A stretch of DNA of 64,000 bases from Acidovorax sp. GW101-3H11. Its GTDB lineage: Bacteria > Pseudomonadota > Gammaproteobacteria > Burkholderiales > Burkholderiaceae_C. Shown here piece after piece: positions 1-8,657 of the stretch. Below the pieces are notes generated by a model. It was not told where the DNA came from and ran no database searches. It worked only from the letters and a program-made list of their open reading frames with translations. Location of the stretch: positions 905,269-969,268 of the forward strand of contig NZ_LUKZ01000009.1 of the NCBI RefSeq assembly GCF_001633105.1. The letters are read 5' to 3'. The position numbers and the translations under genes are program-made. Positions within the stretch are counted from its first letter, which is position 1; each line of letters begins with the position of its first letter.

Positions 1-997
1 CCATCCGCATTCCGAGGGGGAGTACGAGGATCTTCTGAGCCTCTGGTCGGACCTGGAATCGGCGCTGTCGGTGTTGCTGGCGCGGCCGCTGCAGGTGCAG
101 GATTTCCCCGGCAAGGTGCGGCAGTTCGACACCTGGCTGCAAGACCTGGTGGCGCACGACATCGATGCGGCGCTGTACCTGATGTTCCAGCTCGCGTCCA
201 CGTCCACCGTGGGCTACAGCGCATCCCACGCGCTGGTGTGCGGCACGCTGTGCCACATCATGGCGCTGGAGCTCAAGCTGCCCCAGCGGGAGCGGGACAG
301 CCTGGTGCGCGCGGCGCTCACCATGAACATCGGCATGACCGCGCTGCAGGACGAACTGGCCGAGCAGCGCGAACGCCCCACTGCCGCGCAGCAGGAGGCT
401 ATCAAGAGCCACCCCGAAGAAAGCATGCTGCTGCTGGAGCGCCTGTTCATCAGCGATGCGCTCTGGCTGGACGTGGTGGGGCAACACCATGCCAGCATCA
501 CCGAACGCGTGCCCCTGGCGGGACAGGACCCGGAAGACCGGCTCACGCGCATCCTGGGCACCATCGACCGCTATGCGGCCATGATCAGCCCGCGCAAGTC
601 ACGTGCGGGCCGCAGCGCCACCGACTCGGTGCGCGCCATCGTGGGGCAGGAGGTGGACCAGCGCGACGAAGTGAGCTACACCCTGGTCCGTTCCATCGGG
701 CTGTGCCCGCCCGGCACTTTTGTGAAACTGGACAACGGTGAAACGGCCATCGTGCTGCGCCGCAGCGACAAGGCCAACCATCCCCTGGTGGCCAGCCTGC
801 TCGACCGCAGCGGCAGCCACAACGCGCAGCCCAGCCTGTACCAGACGGCCTCCGGCAAACCGCGCATCCAGTCGGCACTGGCACGCTCGGCGGTGAGCCT
901 GGAACTCAACCACCGCACCATGGTGCGGCTGGGTTTGTATGCCGCCCAGCACAGTGCCGGGCTGCGGGGGCTGGTCACAGGGCCTGGAGCGCTCTGA
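1..997 (+). CDS. HD-domain (degenerate HD-GYP) protein, 5' end outside window
   Basis: The reading frame is open from base 2, so the gene starts left of the window; the GTG at 71 is an internal codon. The visible part looks like an HD-GYP phosphohydrolase domain, a family that usually cleaves cyclic di-GMP. A histidine near the start (SASHALVCG) and a later GQHH motif fit the fold. The position normally occupied by the metal-binding HD pair reads MNIG, so key ligands are missing and catalysis is doubtful. The C-terminal third (KLDNGETAIVLRR) resembles the tail common in HD-GYP proteins. It may act as a binding or signalling protein rather than an enzyme. Family assignment is by motif memory. 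Confidence 0.75.
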   Translation, partial: HPHSEGEYEDLLSLWSDLESALSVLLARPLQVQDFPGKVRQFDTWLQDLVAHDIDAALYLMFQLASTSTVGYSASHALVCGTLCHIMALELKLPQRERDSLVRAALTMNIGMTALQDELAEQRERPTAAQQEAIKSHPEESMLLLERLFISDALWLDVVGQHHASITERVPLAGQDPEDRLTRILGTIDRYAAMISPRKSRAGRSATDSVRAIVGQEVDQRDEVSYTLVRSIGLCPPGTFVKLDNGETAIVLRRSDKANHPLVASLLDRSGSHNAQPSLYQTASGKPRIQSALARSAVSLELNHRTMVRLGLYAAQHSAGLRGLVTGPGAL

Positions 998-1008
998 GCG
1001 CCCGCAGT

Positions 1009-1254
1009 TCAATCGTAGCCGTAGCCTGCGCTCTGAATTTCTGCGACCAATGCCTGATAAAGAGGCAGTTGAGCAATTGCCTCATCCACCGGTCTGTCGG
1101 GAAACTCGTGCGCATTCAATGCCCTGTCCACTAGCGCCGCCGCAAAAGCGGCATCCTCCGTGGATACGCCCATCTCTGTCAGGCCCCGAGCAATAGCGAC
1201 TTTCAAAGCAAGTTCGTTCTCAACCTCTTCGGCATTCATGTCCCACAAGGACAA
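1009..1254 (-). CDS. small hypothetical protein, 81 aa
   Basis: A short acidic, helical-looking protein of 81 residues that I do not recognise. The composition (regular alternation of Ala, Leu, Glu and Asp, with no Arg/Pro/Trp excess) looks like real coding sequence rather than an antisense shadow. A second ATG at residue 6 could be the start. It ends 11 bp from the convergent HD-domain gene. No domain or signal is visible. Confidence 0.5.
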   Translation of the reverse strand: MSLWDMNAEEVENELALKVAIARGLTEMGVSTEDAAFAAALVDRALNAHEFPDRPVDEAIAQLPLYQALVAEIQSAGYGYD

Positions 1255-1346
1255 AGCGGCAGAGGCGATCTCCTGAACCGACGGCGACGATCACATAGGA
1301 CCCCTTCCTTACTGCAAGCCTAGCTCCACCAACGTGTTCATTGCGG

Positions 1347-2021
1347 CTACTTGTGCGCCTTGCCAGACGGCGCGCCCGCCTCGGCACCCGGCTTGTCCTT
1401 CTTGCTGCCCAGGCGCGACTCCTTGCCTGCCATCAGCCGCTGGATGTTCTCCTTGTGCCGCCAGGCCAGCAACAGCGCCATCACCACCATCGAAGCGGCA
1501 ATGGTGCCTTCGGCATACCAGACCACGCCGTCCACCAGCAGGTAGTACACCGGCGCAAACACAGCGGCCACCAGCGAAGCCAGCGACGAATAGCGGAAGA
1601 AAAAGGCGATGACGACCCAGGTGAGTGCCGTGGCCAGACCCAGCCAGCCACTGACGCCCACCAGCACGCCCAGCGCCGTGGCCACGCCCTTGCCGCCCTC
1701 GAAGCGGAAGAACACCGGCCAGAGGTGCCCCAGGAAAGCCGCCAACCCCACCAGGGCCACGGTGCCATCCTCCAGGCCGTAGGGGTGGCCAAACCACATC
1801 ACCAGCGCCACGGGCAGCCAGCCCTTCACGGCGTCCAGCAGCAGCGTGATGATGGCGGCGGCCTTGGAGCCCGAACGCAGCACGTTGGTAGCGCCCGGGT
1901 TCTTGCTGCCATAGGTGCGCGGGTCAGAGAGGCCCATGACCCGCGTCACGATGACGGCAAACGACAGCGAGCCCAGCAGGTAGGCAGCCACAGCGGCGAG
2001 AACGGGATAAACGGCGGTCAA
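1347..2021 (-). CDS. plsY: glycerol-3-phosphate acyltransferase PlsY
   Basis: PlsY is an inner-membrane enzyme that transfers an acyl group from acyl-phosphate to sn-glycerol-3-phosphate, the first step of phospholipid synthesis. The N-terminal motif YLLGSLSFAV is followed by the conserved GSKNPGATNVLR loop and a later FEGGKGVAT motif, all hallmarks of the family. Several hydrophobic helices span the protein. At 224 residues it is slightly longer than the usual ~200, owing to a charged Lys/Gly/Ala-rich C-terminal tail. It is followed upstream by ybaK on the same strand. Confidence 0.93.
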   Translation of the reverse strand: MTAVYPVLAAVAAYLLGSLSFAVIVTRVMGLSDPRTYGSKNPGATNVLRSGSKAAAIITLLLDAVKGWLPVALVMWFGHPYGLEDGTVALVGLAAFLGHLWPVFFRFEGGKGVATALGVLVGVSGWLGLATALTWVVIAFFFRYSSLASLVAAVFAPVYYLLVDGVVWYAEGTIAASMVVMALLLAWRHKENIQRLMAGKESRLGSKKDKPGAEAGAPSGKAHK

Positions 2022-2078
2022 AGCAACTCCTTGGAAATCAAATGGTCAGCCTTCTGACGGGCTGTATCGCGCGGCGGC

Positions 2079-2570
2079 CTATTCTGCCAGCGCACATTGC
2101 ACGGGTTTGGCGCCCAGCAACTGCACACACACCTGCGGGTCCAGCTGCACCAGAAAACCCCGGCGCCCGCCATTGATGGCAATGCGGGGCAGCGCCAGGA
2201 TGGTTTCCTCGATATAGACCGGCATGGTGCGCCGCGTGCCAAAAGGCGATGTGCCGCCCACCAGGTAGCCGCTGTGCCGGTTGGCCACCTCGGGTGCACA
2301 GGGCTCGACCGACTTGGCACCGATCTGGCGCGCGAGGTTCTTGGTGGACACCTTGCGGTTGCCGTGCATCAGCACCAAGAGCGGCTTGGCGTCCTGGTCC
2401 TGCATCACCAGGGTCTTGACCACGGTGAAGGGGTCCAGGCCCAGCACCTCGGCGCTGTGCATGGCGCCGCCGTGCTCCAGGTACTCATAAGGGTGTTCGG
2501 TGAAAGCCACCTTGTTCGCCTTGAGCAGCTGGGTGGCTTGGGTCTCGGAAACGTGTTCTTTCTTGGCCAT
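2079..2570 (-). CDS. ybaK: Cys-tRNA(Pro)/Cys-tRNA deacylase YbaK
   Basis: This is a YbaK/EbsC-family trans-editing protein that hydrolyses mischarged Cys-tRNA(Pro). Visible family features are the conserved Lys within VVKTLV, the LVLMHGNRKVSTKNLA segment, and the GGTSPFG...PVYIEE block near the C-terminus. I place the start at the ATG giving MAKKEH (163 aa) because family members begin close to this point; an ATG seven codons upstream (2591) is also in frame. It lies upstream of plsY with a 57-bp gap, so the two may be cotranscribed. Confidence 0.9.
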   Translation of the reverse strand: MAKKEHVSETQATQLLKANKVAFTEHPYEYLEHGGAMHSAEVLGLDPFTVVKTLVMQDQDAKPLLVLMHGNRKVSTKNLARQIGAKSVEPCAPEVANRHSGYLVGGTSPFGTRRTMPVYIEETILALPRIAINGGRRGFLVQLDPQVCVQLLGAKPVQCALAE

Positions 2571-2641
2571 GGTGTGGTGCGGATAGGGCACCGATGGTAT
2601 CCGTATCCAAATGTGAACGCGCCGGAACCCGTTGCAGAGTG

Positions 2642-3601
2642 TCAGAACACCGTAGTTGGCGCCGCGGCGGCCTTGCGGCGCCGCCCCACCTTGCGCTTGC
2701 CGTACTCCTCAATGGCCACCACCAGCGCTTTGGTGAACAGCTCCACCAGGGCGGATGGCACCCGCCCCTCGGCGGCCAGCACCTGCAGGCGCCGCTGCTG
2801 CAACTGGGCTTCGTCAAACGGCCGGGCGGCGAGCAGGCCCGCCTCCACCCAGCGCGCCGCCGTGAGGTAGCTGGCCAGCACCACATCCTGCCCGCTGAGC
2901 AGCGGCAGCAGTGCCGATGAAAAATTGCTCTCCACCGCAGGCACGTAGCGCAGCCCCTGCACCGCACAGCTCAGATCGAACAGCTGCCGCCCCGTGGTAT
3001 TGGCCGCGCCCAGCAGCAGCGGGTAACGCACCACATCGGCCACGCTCACGCTGCGCTGGCGGGCCAGCGGATGTTGCGCGGGCATGACGGCATAGATGGG
3101 GGCAATCGCCGAATGCAGCACCTGCAAGCCCTTTTCGGGCGCGGTGCTGTACTTCAGCGCCAGATCGACCTCGCCCCGCAGCACCAGGGCCGACACCTCC
3201 TGCGGCACCGCCACCTGCAATTGCAGCTGCACCTGCGGGTGCGCCTGCCGAAACCCCGCCATCACCAGCGGCATGAAAGCGGCCGCAAACCCTTCGGTGC
3301 AGGCCAGCCGCACCCGCAAAGCCCCTTGGGCCGACAAATCCTGCAGTTGCTCCACCAGCTCGAGCGCCTGTGCATCGTGTGCACTGGCGTGGGCAAGCAA
3401 CCGGGTGCCCGCTTCGGTCAGGGTCATGCCGCGCGCCTGGCGCTCGAACAGGACCACGCCCAGGCTGTCTTCCAGCTTGCCCAGCTGGCGGCTCACCGCC
3501 GACGCCGCCACGTGCAGGCGCTGCGCGGCCTGGTTGACGGAGCCGGTGCGCGCCACCTCCAAGAAGTAGCGCAGAGGCAGGCTGAGCAATGAAACGGCCA
3601 C
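2642..3601 (-). CDS. LysR-family transcriptional regulator
   Basis: An N-terminal winged helix-turn-helix (SVNQAAQRLHVAASAVSRQLGKLE reads as the DNA-binding helix pair, residues ~15-38) is followed by a periplasmic-binding-protein-like effector domain. Family members start about five residues before LRYFLEVA, so I chose the GTG at 3601. An ATG at 3682 with a GGAG nine bases upstream is an alternative that would add 27 residues. The gene is divergent from the TctC-like gene and probably controls it and the M20 peptidase. The C-terminus ends in a basic Arg/Lys run. The ligand is unknown. Confidence 0.85.
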   Translation of the reverse strand: MAVSLLSLPLRYFLEVARTGSVNQAAQRLHVAASAVSRQLGKLEDSLGVVLFERQARGMTLTEAGTRLLAHASAHDAQALELVEQLQDLSAQGALRVRLACTEGFAAAFMPLVMAGFRQAHPQVQLQLQVAVPQEVSALVLRGEVDLALKYSTAPEKGLQVLHSAIAPIYAVMPAQHPLARQRSVSVADVVRYPLLLGAANTTGRQLFDLSCAVQGLRYVPAVESNFSSALLPLLSGQDVVLASYLTAARWVEAGLLAARPFDEAQLQQRRLQVLAAEGRVPSALVELFTKALVVAIEEYGKRKVGRRRKAAAAPTTVF

Positions 3602-3753
3602 GGCGTATCCAATCACAAAAAGGCAATGGTCAGTTGCCAAATCTCTATTCAAAGCAATGGTAAACCAGCATCCATCTTGCATGGCTTGAGACTCCAATTC
3701 ACCCATGCCCCGCCGCACCCGTTGGTGCCAGGGCACTTCCCACCGGAGTCCGC
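3602..3753. promoter_or_regulatory. divergent promoter region between LysR gene and TctC-like gene
   Basis: The 152 bp separating the two divergent starts is where LysR regulators of this arrangement normally bind. It is noticeably richer in A and T than the flanking genes (around 3615-3665). I cannot fix a precise operator or -10/-35 boxes. If the longer LysR start at 3682 is used the region shrinks to about 70 bp. Confidence 0.4.
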
Positions 3754-4752
3754 ATGAAATACCTTGTTCGAGCCTCGTTGTTGTCCGCAGCCCTGGCCGC
3801 CCTCGCCAGCGTCAGCAACCTTTCGCATGCCCAGACCCCCTCACCATCGGATGCCTGGCCCCAGCGCTCTGTGCGTGTGGTGGTGCCCTTCCCGCCCGGC
3901 GGCGGCACCGATGCCGTGGCCCGCGCCCTGGGCCAGAAGCTGTCTGCGCGCCTGGGCCAGCCAGTGGTCACCGACAACAAACCCGGTGCCTCCACCATCA
4001 TTGGCACCGAGACTGTGGTGAAGGCCGAACCCGATGGCTACACGCTGCTGGTGTCAGGCTCCACCAGCTACACCGTGAACGCCGCGCTGCGCCACAAACT
4101 GCCTTATGACCCGCTCAAAGACCTCGCCCCCGTGGCTATCGTGGCGCGCGCACCGCTCGTGATCGTGGTCAACGCCAACGCGCCCTACAAGGACCTGGCC
4201 GCGCTGCTGGCGGCGGCCAAGGCGGCGCCCAAAACCATCAACTACGCCACGTTCGGCTCGGGCTCGGCCCCGCACCTGGTCGGTGCGCTGCTAGAGCAGG
4301 CGGCGGACGTGCGCCTGCAAGACGTGCCCTACCGGGGCAGCGCGCAGGCCATGATGGGCCTGATCGGCGGCGAGATCCAGATGGCCATCGACACCGTGGC
4401 CAGCGCAGCACCCCATGTGCGCTCCGGCAAGCTGCGGGCGCTGGCGATTGCGGGCAACGAACGCGCTCGCGCCCTGCCCTCAGTGCCCACCGTGACAGAG
4501 CAAAAGCTGCCGGATGCCGCCTTTGACGGCTGGTATGCCGTGGCCGCGCCAGCACGCACACCCGCACCCATCGTGAACAAGCTGATCTAGGAAGTGGAAG
4601 CCGCGATGCGCGACCCCCACCTGCAGGAACAGATCCGCGCCCAGGGCATGGAACCCGTGTTTTTGGGCCCCAAAGCCATGCACGCAGCCATGGATAACGA
4701 AATCGGCCGCTACCGCGCACTGGCCCACCGCGCCAAGATCGTGGTGGACTGA
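3754..4752 (+). pseudogene. TctC/Bug-family solute-binding protein, interrupted by amber stop
   Basis: This is a periplasmic substrate-binding protein of the tripartite tricarboxylate transporter (Bug) family. It has a clear signal peptide (MKYLVRASLLSAALAALAS, cleavage after SHA) and the family motif PFPPGGGTDAVAR at residues ~48-60. An in-frame TAG at 4588-4590 stops translation after 278 residues. The same frame then continues for another 53 codons of convincing Bug C-terminus (EVEAAMRDPHLQ...) to a TGA at 4750. A single change from CAG (Gln) would explain the stop. Without the C-terminal helices the protein is probably not functional unless the stop is read through. A sequencing error cannot be excluded. 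Confidence 0.85.
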
Positions 4753-4777
4753 CGAACACCAGAACAGGACCCGCACC

Positions 4778-6205
4778 ATGACACGCCAACAATTGATCGA
4801 CAACGTCCAGCGCTACTTTGACGATGGCCAATTTGCCACCGACCTGCGCCGCCGCGTGGCCTGGCGCACCGAAAGCGACACCGGCAAGGTGCCGCCCGAG
4901 TTGCGCGCCTACCTCACCGACGAAATGGTGCCCTGGCTCACCCCCCTGGGTTTTGAGTGCCAGGTGCTCGACAACCCCTCACCCCAAGGCGGCCCCTTTT
5001 TGGTGGCCCGACGTGTGGAAGACCCCGCCCTGCCCACCGTGCTCACCTACGGCCATGGCGACGTGGTCAACGGGCAGGACGCCCAATGGCGCGAGGGCCT
5101 CTCGCCCTGGGAGCTGACCATCGAAGGCGAGCGCTGGTACGGCCGGGGCACGGCCGACAACAAGGGCCAGCACACCGTGAGCCTGGCCGCACTCGCCCAC
5201 ACCATTGAGGCCCGGGGCGGCCGCCTGGGCTACAACGTGACGCTGCTCATGGAAATGGGTGAAGAGGCGGGCTCGCCCGGCCTGGGCGCCTTCTGCGAAG
5301 CGCACCGCGAGGCACTGCGGGCCGACCTGTTTGTAGCCAGCGACGGCCCCCGGGTGAATGCGGGCCACCCCACCCTCTTCCTGGGATCACGCGGTGCGAT
5401 CAACTTTGCGCTTACCGTGCGCAGTCGCGACAAGGCCTACCACTCGGGCAACTGGGGCGGCGTGTTGGCCAACCCGGCCACGGTGCTCACCCACGCACTG
5501 GCCACGCTGGTGGACGCGAAGGGCCGCATCCTCGTCAAAGGCCTGCTGCCGCCTGCAGTGCCCGACAAGCTGCGCACGGCGCTCAAAGACGTGGTGATCG
5601 GCGCCGATGCCGACGCCCCGGCGCTCACGCCCGGCTGGGGCGAGCCTGGCCTGACACCCGCCGAACAGCTGGTGGGCTGGAACACGCTGGAGGTGCTGGC
5701 GCTGGGCGCGGGCAATGCGCAGCGGCCGATCAACGCCATCCCCGCGCAGGCAGTGGCACATTGCCAGCTGCGTTTTGTGGTGGGCACCAACTGGCAGAAC
5801 GTGCAAGCCACGCTGCGCGAACACCTGGACGCGCACGGTTTCAGCCAGGTCGAGATCACCATGGGCATGCTCTGCGGCGCCACGCGGCTCGATCTGCACA
5901 ACCCCTGGGTGGACTGGACGATGGCCTCGCTGCAGGCCAGCGCAGGCCAGCCCGCCACGCTGCTGCCGAACCTGGCAGGCTCGCTGCCCAACGACATCTT
6001 TGCCGACCAGCTGGGCCTGCCCACGCTGTGGGTGCCCCACTCGTACCCCGCCTGCGCCCAGCATGCGCCCAACGAACATTTGCTGGCGCCCGTGGCGCGC
6101 GAAGGGCTGGCGGTGATGGCCGGGTTATTCTGGGACCTGGGCGAGCCGCAAGGCACGCCGTGGCGGGAAGGCGCCTTGGCAGCACAAACTACAACGGATG
6201 CTTGA
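4778..6205 (+). CDS. M20-family metallopeptidase / amidohydrolase
   Basis: This is a zinc hydrolase of the M20 (ArgE/DapE/carboxypeptidase G2) family, 475 aa, probably cytoplasmic. The first metal motif is GHGDVV, the bridging Asp lies in GRGTADNKGQ, the catalytic base is in EMGEEAGS, and a later metal-binding His occurs near the C-terminus (VPHSYPACAQHAPNEH). A dimerisation domain lies between. It follows the broken TctC gene by 25 bp on the same strand. This suggests the substrate imported by the TctC system (perhaps a peptide or amidated acid) was hydrolysed here. The exact substrate cannot be inferred. Confidence 0.88.
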   Translation: MTRQQLIDNVQRYFDDGQFATDLRRRVAWRTESDTGKVPPELRAYLTDEMVPWLTPLGFECQVLDNPSPQGGPFLVARRVEDPALPTVLTYGHGDVVNGQDAQWREGLSPWELTIEGERWYGRGTADNKGQHTVSLAALAHTIEARGGRLGYNVTLLMEMGEEAGSPGLGAFCEAHREALRADLFVASDGPRVNAGHPTLFLGSRGAINFALTVRSRDKAYHSGNWGGVLANPATVLTHALATLVDAKGRILVKGLLPPAVPDKLRTALKDVVIGADADAPALTPGWGEPGLTPAEQLVGWNTLEVLALGAGNAQRPINAIPAQAVAHCQLRFVVGTNWQNVQATLREHLDAHGFSQVEITMGMLCGATRLDLHNPWVDWTMASLQASAGQPATLLPNLAGSLPNDIFADQLGLPTLWVPHSYPACAQHAPNEHLLAPVAREGLAVMAGLFWDLGEPQGTPWREGALAAQTTTDA

Positions 6206-6261
6206 ACGGTAAGCAACAGCCGCCAAAACTGGCGCGGCCCAAGCGAGAGACACCCAGCAAG

Positions 6262-6329
6262 GGCCGCCCCGCAGCGATGGTGTCGTCCCCCTCAGGGGGA
6301 AGGCGCCGCAGGCGACTCAGGGGGGAGCC
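6262..6329. repeat. GC-rich palindromic intergenic element between convergent genes
   Basis: A perfect hairpin TCCCCC-TCA-GGGGGA occupies 6286-6300. A second C/G-run and GCGCC...GGCGAC half-match follow at 6302-6325. It sits between the convergent M20 and aldo/keto reductase genes, so it could act as a bidirectional terminator. Similar CCCCCTCAGGGGG-containing elements are, from memory, repeated many times in Comamonadaceae genomes; this copy number cannot be checked here. Confidence 0.55.
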
Positions 6330-6330
6330 A

Positions 6331-7392
6331 TTACAAAGCCGGGTCGCGCAGCTCCCAGCGGATCGCGTCGATTTCCTTCAGCACTTCGGGCGACAGCGTG
6401 GTGCCCCAGGCGTTCAGGTCTTCGTCCAGCTGCGCCACCGACGTCACGCCGATGATGGTGCTGGCCACCTGCCACTTGGTGTAGCAGAACGCCAGCGCCA
6501 TCTGCGTGGGGGTCATGCCATTGGCGCGGGCCAGCGCGTTGTAGCGGCGCGAGGCAGCCAGCGCCTCGGGACGGCCCCAGCGCTGCTTGCGCACCGATTC
6601 ATAGGTGGCAATGCGCGCGCCTTGGGGGGCGTTGGGGCCGGTGGTGCCGCTCTCGTCGTACTTGCCCGTCAGCAGGCCAAAGCCCAGGGGCGAGTACGCC
6701 AGCAGCGACACATCCAGGCGGTGGCAGGTTTCGTCCATGCCGTTTTCCCAGGTGCGGTTGATCAGGCAATACGGGTTCTGCACCGTGGCCACGCGCGGCA
6801 GGCCGTGTTGCTCGGCCAGGCGCACGAACTCGTGCACGCCGTAGGGGGTTTCGTTCGACAGACCGACATAGCGCACCTTGCCCGCCTTCACCAGCCCGGC
6901 CAGCGCTTCGAGCTGCTCGCGGATGGGGGTTTGCGAGGTTTCCTTGGCGGGGTCGTAATACAGGTTACCGAACGCGGGCACATGGCGCTCGGGCCAGTGG
7001 ATCTGGTAGAGGTCGATCACATCGGTCTGCAGGCGGCGCAGGCTGGCCTCGCACGATGCCACGATGTCGGCCGGGGTCATGCCCTTGCCCTCGCGCACCC
7101 AGGGCATGCCGCGCGAGGGGCCGGCCACCTTGGTCGCCACCACCAGCTTCTGGCGCGCGCCGGGGTTCTTGGCAAACCAGTTGCCGATGATGGTCTCGGT
7201 GGCGCCGAAGGTCTCGGCCTTGGCGGGCACTGAATACATCTCGGCCGTGTCGATGAAGTTCACGCCGCGCGCGAGCGACTGGCTCAGGATGGCGTGGGAA
7301 TCGGCTTCATTGACCTGCTCGCCGAAGGTCATGGTGCCCAGGCAAATGGGGGTGACAAGCAGGTCACTCTGACCCAAGCGGACTGTGTTCAT
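6331..7392 (-). CDS. tas: NADP(H)-dependent aldo/keto reductase, Tas-like
   Basis: The 353-residue protein follows E. coli Tas closely in layout: the N-terminal LGQSDLLVTPICLGTMTFGEQ type start, the active-site FIDTAEMY (Asp and Tyr of the catalytic tetrad), KVAGPSRG with the Lys, and IHWPERH with the His. Aldo/keto reductases reduce carbonyls with NADPH using a TIM barrel. I chose the ATG at 7392 because the sequence upstream in the same frame is not protein-like. The physiological substrate is unknown. Confidence 0.9.
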   Translation of the reverse strand: MNTVRLGQSDLLVTPICLGTMTFGEQVNEADSHAILSQSLARGVNFIDTAEMYSVPAKAETFGATETIIGNWFAKNPGARQKLVVATKVAGPSRGMPWVREGKGMTPADIVASCEASLRRLQTDVIDLYQIHWPERHVPAFGNLYYDPAKETSQTPIREQLEALAGLVKAGKVRYVGLSNETPYGVHEFVRLAEQHGLPRVATVQNPYCLINRTWENGMDETCHRLDVSLLAYSPLGFGLLTGKYDESGTTGPNAPQGARIATYESVRKQRWGRPEALAASRRYNALARANGMTPTQMALAFCYTKWQVASTIIGVTSVAQLDEDLNAWGTTLSPEVLKEIDAIRWELRDPAL

Positions 7393-7546
7393 GCGGTGAA
7401 AGCTCCAGATGATCGGGATAAACGCGGCCTGCGGCGGCCGTGGCTGGCGATGGTACAAGCGAACGCCAAAACCTGCCGGGCGCCGGACTCCTTGGTGACA
7501 GCCGGGCACCGGGGTGGGCGCACCATCGACTTACCATTCGCGGAAC

Positions 7547-8455
7547 ATGTACCAAGTTCTCAAACCCTCGCGCAGCAGCACGCTGGCCATGCGCCACCTG
7601 AGCTACCACGTCCGCCACTGGGGCCCCGACACCAGCCCGCTGCCCACGCTGGTGCTTCTGCACGGCTGGATGGACGTGAGCGCCTCGTACCAGTTCACGG
7701 TGGACGCGCTGCAGCACGAGCGCCGCATCATCGCGCCCGACTGGCGCGGTTTTGGCCTGACCACCGGCGCGCCCGTGGACCACTATGTGTTTGCCGACTA
7801 CCTGGCCGACCTGGACCTGCTGCTGGACCACTACGCCCCCGGCGAAGCCATTGACCTGGTGGGCCACAGCATGGGCGGCAACGTGGCCATGATGTATGCG
7901 GGCGTGCGGCCCGAACGCATCCGCCGCCTGGTGAACCTGGAGGGCTTTGGCTTGCCCGCCACGCAGCCCGACCAGGCGCCCAAGCGGTATGCGCAGTGGA
8001 TCGACGAGATCAAGCAGCTGCACACCGGCGACATGGCCCTCAAGGGCTATGACAGTCAGGACGGCGTGGCCCGCAGGCTGATGAAGACCAACCCGCGCCT
8101 GTCCGAGGACAAGGCCCAATGGCTCGCGGGCCACTGGGCGCTGCCCAACGCGCAAGGCCAGTGGGAAATCCTGGGCGACCCGGCCCACAAGATCACCAGC
8201 GCCCAGCTCTACCGGCTGGACGAAGCGATGGAGCTGTACAAGAACATCGCCGCCCCCGTGCTGGCCGTGGAGGCCAGCGACGACAGCCTGAGCCAGTGGT
8301 GGAAGGGCCGCTACACGCTGGACGAATACCACCAGCGCCTGACCCATGTGCGCAACTGCCGCACGGCCGTGGTGCACGACGCCGCGCACATGCTGCACCA
8401 CGACCAGCCTGCGCAGGTGGCGCGCCTGATCGAGGAGTTTCTGGAGCAGGCCTAG
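7547..8455 (+). CDS. alpha/beta-fold hydrolase
   Basis: This is a soluble alpha/beta hydrolase of about 302 residues. The oxyanion-hole segment is LLHGWMD, the DWRGFGLT strand-turn follows, the nucleophile elbow is GHSMGG (Ser), and the catalytic His is in DAAHMLHH near the C-terminus. Two upstream in-frame starts exist (GTG 7514, and an ATG at 7589 further in). The ATG at 7547 gives a normal N-terminus. It is divergent from the tas-like gene with about 150 bp between them. Substrate is not predictable from sequence alone. Confidence 0.85.
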   Translation: MYQVLKPSRSSTLAMRHLSYHVRHWGPDTSPLPTLVLLHGWMDVSASYQFTVDALQHERRIIAPDWRGFGLTTGAPVDHYVFADYLADLDLLLDHYAPGEAIDLVGHSMGGNVAMMYAGVRPERIRRLVNLEGFGLPATQPDQAPKRYAQWIDEIKQLHTGDMALKGYDSQDGVARRLMKTNPRLSEDKAQWLAGHWALPNAQGQWEILGDPAHKITSAQLYRLDEAMELYKNIAAPVLAVEASDDSLSQWWKGRYTLDEYHQRLTHVRNCRTAVVHDAAHMLHHDQPAQVARLIEEFLEQA

Positions 8456-8461
8456 CAAAGA

Positions 8462-8522
8462 TTCAAGCAAAAACAGGCCCTACCGCGCGTCGGATAAGCC
8501 TTTTTAGCTATCGTTTTTGATT
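8462..8522 (+). repeat. dispersed Comamonadaceae-type intergenic repeat, copy 1
   Basis: A ~60-bp segment (running from CAAAAACAGGCCCTACCGC to TAGCTATCGTTTTTGATTT) in the gap between the hydrolase and prfB. It aligns, in the opposite orientation, with a segment embedded in pepN at 12243-12303. Shared blocks include AAA.C/TGGCC, TACCGC, GT, AAGC.TT and GCTAT. The pattern (AGCTATC...TTTGAT at one end, a GC-rich middle) matches a short repeat I recall as frequent in Acidovorax-like genomes. Confidence 0.55.
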
Positions 8523-8657
8523 TAACAGCACATCCGCAGCGGCCCGGCGGGCCCGGGCCTTTGCGCGCCAACGCCCATCGCAGGGCTTTGGCGGGGCACT
8601 TTGCTTGTCCCATGAGAAAATCGCGGGTTATTCAACAGAACACGCAGGACAAGAACC

